From Rhytidiadelphus loreus (lineage: Eukaryota > Streptophyta > Bryopsida > Hypnales > Hylocomiaceae), in contig OX344764.1 in the NCBI GenBank assembly GCA_947034895.1, positions 21,452,001 to 21,516,000 of the forward strand: a stretch of 64,000 nucleotides of DNA. The letters run 5' to 3'. The notes beneath the pieces were generated by a model. That model searched no databases and was not told the DNA's origin. It was given only the letters and a program-made list of their open reading frames with translations. Position numbers and translations under genes: made by a program. Numbering within the stretch: the stretch's first letter is position 1; each line of letters begins with the position of its first letter. This document shows positions 12,601-22,900 of the stretch, piece by piece.

Positions 12601-14566
12601 AAGCAAGAGGAAAGTGGATACGACTTCGGCATCACAAAGCCCAGATCAGAATGCAGGATTCTCACCTGTAAAGGGGTTTCATCGTCACCACCTTCACTGA
12701 GTGTGGCCATGAGATGACCCCATTCCGTGTTCATGCCCACCCCGGTAACAAGCATCAGTCCGCAGCCGTCCTGGACCTTGGTTCCCGACAGAAGGTAGGG
12801 ACTATCCTCATTGACTTTCACCGGTTCGCTTTCTCCTGTCATGCTCGACTCGTCAATGGACAGCCCACATCCTGAGACATACAACCCGTCCGCTGGAACT
12901 TGATCGCCAATGCCTAGATGCACTATGTCGCCTACTAAGAGCTCGAAGATGAGCACTCTCAGGCGCCGGCCATTGCGTGTCACTTCAATGAAGATTTTCT
13001 TCTTCTCGGCTTCCAAATCCCGGAATTGAAGCGACTGCTGGTAGTCGCTAGTAGCAGTCACCAATACCACAAGCACGATGCTAAATCCAATGCCTGCGCC
13101 GTCATACCATCCCTCCTGCCACCCCTCGGTAATGACACCGATGATGAGCGAAACAGCTGCACACACGGCCAGAATGACCAGGGTCAAGTCATGCATGGCC
13201 TCCCACACAAACACCCAAAAGCCTTTGGGCGGCTTTTCTGGATACGTATTCGTCCCAAAGACTTCACGTCGCCGAGTGAGTTCGTTCTCGACCATCTGCA
13301 GGCCCTGCTTCGCGGTGGTTTTCAGCTTCTGAGCTAACCCCGTGACTCCACCCAACTGATCCAGCGTGTGCGACTCTCTTTTCTCAACCAAACGTGCGAG
13401 CTGTTTTGCCCCCACCCCATAATCATTGTTCACTTGCTCGACGACTGCTTCTTCATGCGGGTGTTTCGAACCCTTTATCACTGCAACCACATTTCCAACC
13501 ATCCATGGTATTCCAACCCATCTAAGCAATTGAATGTCGATCGAAACTGACTCGCCATCACATGCATTGATGAAATAAAGAATTATAATGACAGAGCACT
13601 ACCCAGCACTTAGGTTAGCAATTTAGCACCTTTAAGCAGCATGCACGGAGGAAAACTACATCAATGCGAGAGGTAATAAACTTACAACCATTAATTCTGG
13701 ATACAGCTTTGGCGGCAGCACCAACCTTACGAAATTTACACCTATTTGCCTGCCAGAATTAGAGCAGAATATCCTTGGAATCATCAGAACAGAAAAGTAG
13801 TAGCCATGCTCAAAGATGGACAGAAGGTCACTTGATTTGTCAGATACCTACTTGCACACAATCATAGACACTGCACCGAACCTCCATGCTCTAGTAGACG
13901 TACTCTAATAGAAGTCAGGTCAGGCATCGTGTTGGCAAACAGCCAGTTAAACTGTCTGCGGAGGCGATTAGTACGCAGTATAACGCGCACAGGCATCAGT
14001 TTCCCATGGTGAGTGCTCCTAGGACAAGTCTCACCAGCTTAAAATATTACTCGCGGTTCCGACGAGTACTCAGAATGTGCAGGCACTTTAGACATGAGAA
14101 CTCTTCTAAATCAGACTACTATTGCATCTATCAAAATTGGGAGTCCAAACCAAAATTTCGGTTGGGTTAAGTCCGAGTAAGCCGAAGCGAGTTCCTGAAC
14201 CGAATTGAAGAATTCTGTTCGCACAACATTACACTCCGACGATGAACATTACATGTAATCCTGCTTGGAGACGGTAGCATGGCAGACTTGCGTTACTCTG
14301 GAAGTCGGTAATGCAAAAAAATGAGAGCCACGGAGCAGAAACAAATGACGCACCTCCATTGCAGCCACCCGCTCTTTCCGTTTCTCCAAATCGGCACAGT
14401 ATCGGAATCGGCGGGTGGCATTCAAGGCGAGACTGAACTTACGCCATGTTTCCAGCGATTCAGGGTCACCGCCCTTGTGAGGAATCTGGAAATTCCTCAT
14501 CGAAGTGAGATCCTCCAGTCGAGGGCCTAGCCCGCGCGGCGAACAGCCGTCCTCTCCGTCCGGCAT
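9604..14566 (-). CDS. ACA: Autoinhibited P2B-type Ca2+-ATPase (calmodulin-regulated calcium pump)
   Basis: Nine exons splice in phase to 1055 codons: 14566-14354, 13749-13686, 13480-12666, 12464-11493, 11346-11200, 11077-10922, 10672-10501, 10368-10070, 9933-9604. The pump exports cytosolic Ca2+ using ATP. An N-terminal basic amphipathic segment near residues 40-66 ([16 protein letters not shown]) is the expected calmodulin-binding autoinhibitory region. Actuator TGES lies in exon 3, PEGLPLAV near 427-434 in M4, phosphorylated Asp in CSDKTGTLT at about 470, nucleotide-domain KGASE, hinge TGDGTNDAP near 765, and M6 [18 protein letters not shown]. Length and short C-terminus match the plant ACA family. 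The small second exon (ANRCKFRKV...) and its donor are the least certain junctions, but phase 0-in/phase 1-out fits both neighbours. The start is the first in-frame ATG before the conserved N-terminus. The family assignment is secure; orthology and membrane location (plasma membrane or vacuole) are not. Confidence 0.96.
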
Positions 14567-14657
14567 TGCAAATCGAGGATTCCAACCCCTTCCAACGTCA
14601 CCTGCTCGCTTCCAGACTTCTACATATGCACTACGAACAGCGTCGCACAAGTCAGCT
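14567..14657 (-). promoter_or_regulatory. 5' UTR exon of the Ca2+-ATPase with a start-stop uORF
   Basis: A 3' splice site (CCATTTTGCAG) ends at 14658, so the first coding exon probably begins at 14657. Ninety-one untranslated bases precede the ATG at 14566. Within them an ATG is followed at once by TAG (14635-14630), a minimal uORF that could stall initiating ribosomes. The same frame stays open upstream of the chosen ATG, so an N-terminal extension is not excluded. Confidence 0.5.
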
Positions 14658-15099
14658 CTGCAAAATGGCGAGACAGCCCTGGTCAACGTTAGGGTTCTGT
14701 ATCCACGCAGTCCCATACAAATCATAGAGCTGGCAAGGAATGCGACCACGCTGTGAAGGGAGCACGTGCCTACACGTTCAAAATGTACAAGAAAGAACTC
14801 AATCCCGTTTCCCACCGTATCCAGGCAGTATTGATGTCCAAGAATTGCAAGGTTGGAGACCTATTTGGGAGATTCGGCACCAAGCAAAGCAAACAAAAAG
14901 TGCACACATAGTTGAAGGCAGGGTCTATATCAATTAAAGACCAAGCCCAAAGGCAGCATCACTGCCGCATCAGGTGAGAAAGAAGTCTCCTCAAGTGCCC
15001 AAGAAGTCAGCGAGCGACATCGGTTGACGAACTGCACCAGCTGAGAAGTGGGAAGAAGGAAAACGGCAACGAGGGCTTCAATTGGGCGAGCACATAGAG

Positions 15100-15930
15100 A
15101 ATGGATGCGCAAGTACGCTGAGGACGAGTGTGGGGTACCTGTAAGCAGCAGCAGCAGGCAGGCGAGGGAGGTCGGGGAAACGAATTGGAGGAGAGCAAGA
15201 CAGAGAGCATGAGGGGAGAGGACGGGGGACAGGGTGGAAGTGAAAAAGATTGAAGCCGGCAGGTAGGCAGACAGACACCATCAAATGGAAGAGTACGTGA
15301 GTACGTGACCCGTTGGAATTCAAGCACAGTATGACAGAAGATACCGAGAAGTGAGTTCAGCGCCAACCGTACCGGTCAGTCAGCAATCGACCACGAGCCT
15401 GGGCTGGCTACCGGGAGGGGAGCGACGCGTGACTGCGGGAGGTCAAGGACATGGTAGCAGCAGCAGAAGAGGAAGATGAGGAAGAAGACGAAGCAGCAGC
15501 AGCAGCAGCACGACGACTGGGAAGTGAAAGCACTAACTTAGCGGGGTGTCCGCCAACCAAAGGCAGAATAGTCGCGAGCATGCTTTTCTTAGTTGTCGTT
15601 GCCGTCGCAGGAACATCGACGGTGGGCGGGCGACTCTGCTCTAGGGGGAGAAGATGAGGCTACTAAGTCGCAAGGTGGAAATCAATGAGCGAATGCATGA
15701 ATAGTACAGTACAGTACAGTAAGTTAGGGGAGCTTCAGTTCAACTTCAACGAGTTGCAACTCACCCGGGAATTCGATGGCGAACAACGCCTTGAGGCTGC
15801 CGCCGGGCGCTTGGTCCAGATGACGGAGCCCGAAGCAACCATGGCGGAGCGCGGCTAACCACTCCAGTGCAGGACACCGACTTCAGTGCCGCCTAACTTA
15901 ATTCATGAATGAAGGATAACCCAACCCACC
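15100..15930 (-). promoter_or_regulatory. GC-rich upstream region of the Ca2+-ATPase gene
   Basis: Base composition rises sharply here compared with the AT-rich surroundings. A GCA/GAA/GAG microsatellite lies at about 15455-15515 and a GTACA microsatellite at about 15698-15720. This is the likely 5' UTR and core promoter, with at least one 5' UTR intron. The transcription start cannot be placed. Open frames on both strands here are low-complexity. Confidence 0.4.
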
Positions 15931-17103
15931 CCATTATGGGCAAAATGGGAGAAAGCCCAATCGTGAGCAAAATTGTTAGGTAAACCAGCCCATGACAGGC
16001 CAAGTGCCTAATACAGAGTACAGACATCTATAAGAAGACCCATTACAGTTTTCCATCAATATGTGCCAGGTTTTTTCTAATTAATGTAAGCAAAACTTCA
16101 TTAGGTAGGTTGATGGTTGAAATCAATGTTTTGTATGATGGTGATGGAGATGTTAGAGACTGTTTTAGGAACTCATCCCTTTCTAGTGTAATTCATTACA
16201 TGAACTAACTTTTTTTATTCCTTTATGTCATGTCCATATTAGAAAATATTTCAACCATGTTAGGAAATATTGTAACTGCATTGGGTGGTTTGATGACCAT
16301 TACGGGTATAGTTTTTGATGGTTGTGGGATAGTCTAGAGACTGTTTTGAGCCATTTGGCCAGTTCACTTCAAAAATCTGTAACAAATTCATACTTTGTAA
16401 AAAAATAAAATTTCAATTGTTCTACCAATTTTTCGTGTTTGCCTTTATATAAAAAGAAAATTCAAAATTTCAAATATGTCAACAAGGCAAACCAGGCAAT
16501 CTGCCTGTCATAGGCTGGTTTACCTTAATGGTGATGTACATTCAAGTTTTGAAATGTACACCATTGTTACAATTTTGTCCACAGTGGGCTTGCTCTCATT
16601 TTGCCCACAATGGGGTGGTTTACCTTTACTCCACATTATCTAAGCAGACTAATGTTCTCAAACATTGCTCAATTTTGCTAAAACTTCTACTGAAAAACAT
16701 CTCTACAGCTCCCAAACACTAATGATATGTTCACACTTGGTGTTAAGGGTGATGTTTGCGATTTGAAACCAATCCAGAAGTAGGTCTAATTTCATTCCTA
16801 AGACTCTCAATAACTTAACACCAAATGAAAACAAACCTTAAGGAAGCCAAAATTAAACCATGTAAAAACGTTGAAGATCTTGAAGGTCTAATGTATGACC
16901 TTATTGAATTACATAAAAAAAATAATGTACCTATTAGTCCAATAATTGGAGTATTGGGATGACTACCTTAGACACAAAAGGTTGTGTCCTTCTAGGGGTC
17001 CATTCATAAAAGATGCAAGTTGTACGGAAAACATTTGAAAAGGAAAAACAAATAAGGTACAAAGTCCTCATACCACCAAGATTTTCAAAATCCAAAAGTA
17101 CTT
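15931..17103. other. AT-rich spacer
   Basis: No gene or clear repeat boundary seen. Confidence 0.4.
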
Positions 17104-17240
17104 TAACCTTTAACACCCCAAGTCTCAAACTTCCGTTTTTTTGACAATATACAGTATAGCAATTTTGGATAATTCACTATGAATGGAGTTTTTTATTTTT
17201 TTTCTTTGAAATTTTCACAATGTACTCAAAAGAGTGAGCC
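17104..17240 (+). repeat. TTAA-element subfamily B, left-end fragment
   Basis: This matches the beginning of the full B copy at 62866: a degraded CCCC end, ATAGCAATTTTGG, then TTTATTTTTTTTCTTTGAAA followed by TTTCACA. It breaks off where unrelated DNA including a TACAAA-rich microsatellite (about 17375-17520) and element A1 begins. The rest of a B copy resumes near 18650. Confidence 0.55.
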
Positions 17241-17612
17241 AAGGGTACTAGTTGCCCCCCTCTTCTCTCAAAATTTTTTAAGGTTGTGGATTTTTTTTTT
17301 AAATGTTTACCTTCAAAATTGTCGTCGATTTCTCAAAAAAATTTAAGCTGTTGATCTTTGAGATTTCCATCCAAATACATATACATATACGATATACAAA
17401 TACAAATCAGAGTACAGTTACCAATATTGCACGAATACAACACTTGATAATGGAATGCAATATGTGTACAAAATACAAATACAAATACGTGTACACATAC
17501 AAATATGATATACTAATACGGGCTACGGGAAACAAATCCCATATTGTTTGCCATTGTAACCTTGTTCAAAAAATTACAAGTAAGGGGGGGACGAAGAATT
17601 AAGAAATTAATT

Positions 17613-18538
17613 TTAACCCCTAAAGTCCCAAGGCCATTTTTCCTGTCAAAAACCACTCTAAACTGCCATTTGTACTGCGTTTGTCCAAAAAACCAAAAAA
17701 ATACTTTTTTTGGAGCTTGAATTGTAGGATCTTGAACTTAACTTGTTTGAGATTATGTGGTAAAAATTTCATGAAGTTTGACCGTACAGATTAAGAGATA
17801 TGAGCATTCAAAGTTGAAAAAACAAGTTTTTTTGAACACTAGACTACAATTTCAGATGACTTTGATCTCTAATTGTGGAAAAAATGGTCACTATGGAATT
17901 TGAATTTAAAATGTATTGTATTGAAGAATTGAGTTGGGAGTAGGAAAAAAAATTCAAAAAATAAAAACTTGATTTTCATACTTCAAAAAATTGTCAAGTA
18001 GAAGTAGGTCCAAGATTGAAAGAAAAACTAAATTGTTAATAGCTCTTGGATGGGATTGAAATACAATAATTCCAAAGGTGAGATTGTTCTAGCAAGAAAA
18101 CTTAACCTTTTCAAAAAAAAAATTGAAAAAAATTGAAAATTGCATTCTGAAATGAATCCTATAAGTTATTTTTTCAAAAAGATGCTTAGATTGCCCAAAA
18201 AATAAGATTGTTCATAACTTTTACATCACTAATCAAAATGGAATTAATCAAAGCTTCAGATGTACAAAAACACAATCTTTGAGAAAAAAAAATTTAATTT
18301 TTCTTTTTGAATTTTCGAAATTTTTTTTGTGCTGCCCACCAAGTTCAGTTTTAGGCTTTTTGTGGTATAACTTTTGCTTCCGGGAACCGATTGAAATAAA
18401 AAATTATATTCCCACAGAGCTTATCAGCTTTTCTATTTTCAAAAACGTTTCAAAAAATTAGGGTAAAATTTCAGCCCATAGGAACCTGCCTGAATTCCAA
18501 ATTGTCCCTCAAGGGGACAATGGGACTTTAGGGGTTAA
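17613..18538 (-). mobile_element. TTAA/CCCCTAAAG MITE, subfamily A, intact copy
   Basis: The 926-bp element starts TTAACCCCTAAAGTCCCA and ends with the exact reverse complement of those 18 bases. If TTAA is the target duplication, the inverted repeat starts CCCCTAAAGTCC. TTAA targets with CCC-starting inverted repeats are the piggyBac hallmark. The interior is AT-rich and non-coding. It lies reversed relative to the A2 remnant at 36937-37842, and the two share long similar runs. Confidence 0.75.
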
Positions 18539-18649
18539 TTAATAGTTTTTTTTAAACCCAAGGGATCTAGGAGGGAGTTAAGAAAAAATTTAATTAATTA
18601 ATTTTTTTGGAGCTCATTGTGATAGTTTGTCACAATGAAAATGAGCTCA

Positions 18650-19536
18650 GAAGATGTAGTGACTGCATCACATTTTTTTTCTTTGAAATTTTCACATAGC
18701 ATGTACCCAAGGAGTAGCTTTAAGCTCCAACAATTTTCATAACTTTTAACTACAAAGTTAAAAAGTTATTATATGATATGCGGTTTTCATTGCTTGGAAG
18801 GTAGCCCGGGCAACTAAGAAAACTTCTTTAAAAATCACTTTTTAAAGAAATAAAAAATTTCAACTAATTTTCTGGATTTATATATACGTAGAAAGCTTTG
18901 GATAATTCCATTTTTATTGATGAGATGAAATTTGGGAGGAGTTTTAGTTGTGGGTAGTTTGGAGGTAGTTTTGGAATCTCTACTCTGAGATAAACTTTGA
19001 AATCTTTTATTTAATTCAACTTTCAATATTTTTGGACAAATAAAAATAAAAATAAAGGTGTAGATTGCTTATTACAACATTATAACCATTGGGATTGGCA
19101 TTTTTCAATTCCATAAATAAATTGTTAACAATACAATATTTTAAATCATTCTCTATTTTTTTCCTATATGTTGTACAATTCCAAATTATATATAAATATT
19201 CAAGCATGTATCTATCTTGCTTTTAGAATGAATCCAAAGAATCACAACCATTTTGGACATTTTTTCATACAAATGTGACCTTGTGAAGTATAGCTAATCT
19301 TTCTTTTGCCCAATTTTTTGCAAGGTCAAAAAAAGGATTTTTGCCACTTCAAACGCTAATATCTTGCAATTTACACCATGGAAATTTCTGAATTTTTTTC
19401 CACATCTTCCCAAACCAGTGTACTATATGGTCCTAGGGTTATATGTGTCCAAAAATTTAAAAATTAAATTAAATTGGTACTTGTACTAGAAATGGCAGTT
19501 TTGGAGCATTTTTGGTGAAAACATAGTCAAAAACCT
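18650..19536 (+). repeat. TTAA-element subfamily B, right part
   Basis: It aligns with 62940-63780: TTTTTTTTCTTTGAAATTTT, CCAAGGAGTAG, ATATCTTGCAAT, GGCAGTTTTGGAGCATTTTT. The right end merges with the start of element A2 in the palindromic sequence CCTTTAACCCCTAAAGG, so two related elements sit end to end. Confidence 0.65.
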
Positions 19537-19574
19537 TTAACCCCTAAAGGACCATTGTTCCTTGGGGGGACAAA
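19537..19574 (-). mobile_element. Left stub of TTAA-element A2, split by the 17.4-kb transposon
   Basis: TTAACCCCTAAAGGACCATT opens a subfamily A element. After 38 bases it is interrupted, and the rest continues at 36937. Comparison with the intact A copies supports the joined order: all share a GGGACAA or GACAAAT segment followed by GGCA(G/T)GT-like text at this place. Confidence 0.75.
19562..19574 (+). repeat. 13-bp target-site duplication, left copy
   Basis: TTGGGGGGACAAA here is identical to 36937-36949. The bases just outside the pair differ on both sides, so 13 bp is the full extent of identity. The two copies bracket the transposon exactly. Confidence 0.8.
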
Positions 19575-19635
19575 CAGGGTTGCTAGCGTGCGAGCATGTG
19601 AGTGTGAGCCTGTGAGCCTGTGAGCCCATGAGCGG
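19575..19635 (+). repeat. Left terminal inverted repeat with GTGAGC array
   Basis: CAGGGTTGCTAGCGTGCGAG is followed by ATGTGAGT, GTGAGCC, TGTGAGCC, TGTGAGCCC and ATGAGC, a tandem series of six to eight base units sharing (G/T)GAGC. Likely transposase-binding sites. Confidence 0.7.
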
Positions 19636-19938
19636 GAATTTTTTTTTTGAAAAAAATGTTTGAAGGACCTATCACCGTGGATAAAGTTCATTTTTCGAGT
19701 TCCAAAATATCAATTCATTATTACAAAATTAAAGTCACCTACAAATTTTATTCATGATTTTCTGTTGCAACCAAGGTTGCACCATGCAATTATACGTGAT
19801 GGTTTAGGGTTCTTAAGCAACAAAACTGTAAAGCAAAATATATCATGCTCAAAATGTAGCCATAAAACACACAAATCCACTCATATTCAAAATCAACACC
19901 CAATACAACAACTCACGAGATATATCAATCACGTGAAT

Positions 19939-22900
19939 CTAAGTCATAGTAGACACAGTTGTGGAATCCTCTTCGCTAGATGACTCCGAAGTCTCTCCAC
20001 CCTCGGATGCACTAACATCTAAGAACTCTAAAACATTCAAAGCATAACTATCCCTACGCTTTTTTCTTTTAGAACAACCAAATTCTACAAATGTTGTTGC
20101 CAACTGCTCCGCATAAACTGGCAGATCAAAAGACCTCTCTGGACTAAGAAGAAGCATTCGATTCTGCATCGTTGAATCTGTTGACATCAACCCCTCACGG
20201 CTGCAAAAATCCAGTAAAGCATGTCACAATCATGAAACATGTATATTTGTATGCTAATATTCAATTCAGATCTCAGAAAACTTACTTACTGGATTTAGTC
20301 TTCCGAGCAAATTTGTGCACCACGATGTTCATTGCATCCGGATCTTGAGACGCTGCAACGTCCACAGAGTTTTCTTTCGTCACCACAATTGGATTGGTCC
20401 TCTGCATGGGAAACAAAATTTTCTTGAAGATATCCTTGTCCTCCTCCAAAGCCACAATGTGGCGTCCAGTTCCACGACAAGCCGTAATCGATGCACCTGA
20501 TAAAACAATATGCAATTTATTATTTGCAAAATTTGTACATGAAGTATAAATTCAATAAATAAATTATTGAATTGAAAACTTACCAGTAGCAGCAGTGCAG
20601 TCAAGAACTAAATCGCCTTCAATTGTTGTCCCTTCAATGAGAAACTGCAAAAATCTGGCGTCCTTCTCACGTGGTCCACGCCATGGTACTCGGTCATTCA
20701 TCAACATTGTATCCTCCGTAATATAGTTGATCAAAGTGTCGTCACGTTTGAGGTCAACTTTCGCTTTCTTCATGGCTTGTGTTTGATGGAATGTGAATTT
20801 CGATTTCCCTCCCCGGTCAAGGTCTTTCACCAATAGGGTGATCCCAAACTTCAGTGTCTACAAAAATTACATAAAAAAACACATCAGAAATGAATAACAT
20901 AGTACATTTTGCATGATTCTACTGAAATTAAAAAGAAATGTTTGAAGAATACCATGTTTGAAGGGTCCACGCCCGAAGTCAAGTGCACACGATTAATGCC
21001 TAACCACTCTTTCTTCTTCACGATTGGGTACACCTCACATAGTCCAGCAATGACGCCCTTTGCGTTAGCACTCCATGAGTGAAATACCACAACACAACCA
21101 TGGTCCTGTAAATGTTTCTCTGCAAAATGAAAAGCCTCTTGAATTCCTTCATACTCTTTATCGGCGTTCCACTTTGGCACAAGATCTGTTGGAAACGACA
21201 CCCCCGGGACGGGTAGATTTTCATGGCAGTCAAATAAAATTAGATCTACTCCAGGCTGACAAGTCACTTCACCGCCGTACTTTCGAACCTTCTCAGCTGA
21301 CAACTGCATACAAATATTATGCCATTACACAACAATTAATATATATTAAAATCATAACATGCAATACAAATAATGAACTTGAACATTCAAGAGGAGTTTA
21401 TTTACCTTCTCTAAAAACTCCATGAGATCTTTGTAGCATGTCCTCCCTTCTTTATCCTCGTTCTCCATCACATCATTGATGGACACGTTCAGGATCAATT
21501 CTGCAGAGTTAACCTCATCATCATCCCCAATGACGATGACTTCAGTGCCTTGCGTGAGCATTTCCTCAGTGAGCTCTGGCAAAATGGCCTTCCTCTTCAC
21601 TCCACTACGTGAGGCAGATTGCATTTGAGAGCCCTGGTCCACTGTTGAGGATACCGGAACTTGGTCAGTGCCTTCAACCTTCTTCTTTCCTTTGCCTTTT
21701 CCCTTCCCCTCCTTTTCAGCATCCTTCTCCTTCTCCGCCAACTTTGCCAAACGCTCAACTTCCTTCTTCTCCTTGTTTGCCCTGATCTCTTGTTCCTTGC
21801 CCTCTTTCTTCTTATCAGCAAGCATTCTACGTGCAATAGCCCTCTTCTTCTGAATGTCTGATAGATCGGCAAACTCCGGCACCTCTAAATCAATAACATC
21901 AAGGCCATCAAATGACTTCCAAAGCCACACCTCTGTTGGATGAGTGAATGTCACGGGGCAATCCAAATACCACCCTCCTCCAGTAAGATTTGCAGTGGTA
22001 AACGTTCGAAGCTGCCCCGCTGAATACATACACTCCGGTGAACTTCGATCCAACCATGAGGACAAGAAAGGTGGAAGGTCCTCTCGTAATAAAGCTTTCT
22101 TTGCTACAAGCTCAAGCTTGAAGTACCTGACAAATGAACAAAGATGAAAACACTCAATCACCATCAATTAAACATCCTTTACATTGTGCATTCAAATTGT
22201 AGGACAAGTACATCAACATTTGACAACCATTTCAAAGATAACAAGAAGTGAATGACATCACAATGAAGTACATTATATCAAAAAAATTGAATGGTTCTTA
22301 TAATTAATCATAGTACGTCAACTTCTTATCCATTCTCATATTTGAATTTCGTCTCCTGAGTACACTAAGAAAAATAACCAGGAATTGTTCATTCACAACT
22401 TTGAAAATATTCTAAATTCAAAACTCACAATCAAATAATATAATAATTTAATCATTCTCATTCATATTACAACATCATAGCGTGCATCTCCAGAACATGG
22501 AATAATCACTGTAGGCCATGAAAAAAATATGAAAAAAAAATATGAAAATTGCTGACAAATTTTTAAGAAAACCGAAAGTGAGAGTACCACAAGGTACTCC
22601 TCAAACCTCCGTCGGGTCCGACGGAGGTTTTTGGAGTACCTCATGGTACCCCTACTTTTGGTTACATCATGATAGAAATTTAATTCACTACTTAAAAATA
22701 ATTAAATTTAACAAAAGGAGAATTCACATTGCCTACGAATCTCTTATAATGAAGATAAGAAAAGATGCAAAATCAAATTAATCTTACCGAAAAAGAACTC
22801 TTCGCACGGCAAGGTCCGATCCATCATAACTTGAGAAGGAGTCTGACTTCTTGAAAGAATTTGCCCCCTTCAAAAATGGCCCAAAGCCTTGCTCCCATAT

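Noticed and set aside
18611..18648. Short palindrome GAGCTCATTGTGATA...CAATGAAAATGAGCTC as a regulatory hairpin or terminator
   Set aside because: Short imperfect palindrome in repeat-derived DNA, no gene nearby to serve.
20286..21303. MT-A70 (METTL3-type) RNA methyltransferase
   Set aside because: Motif I lies C-terminal to the motif IV position and is followed by a GRHIVALEED-type strand, the beta-class DNA methyltransferase layout; the DPPW of MT-A70 is absent.
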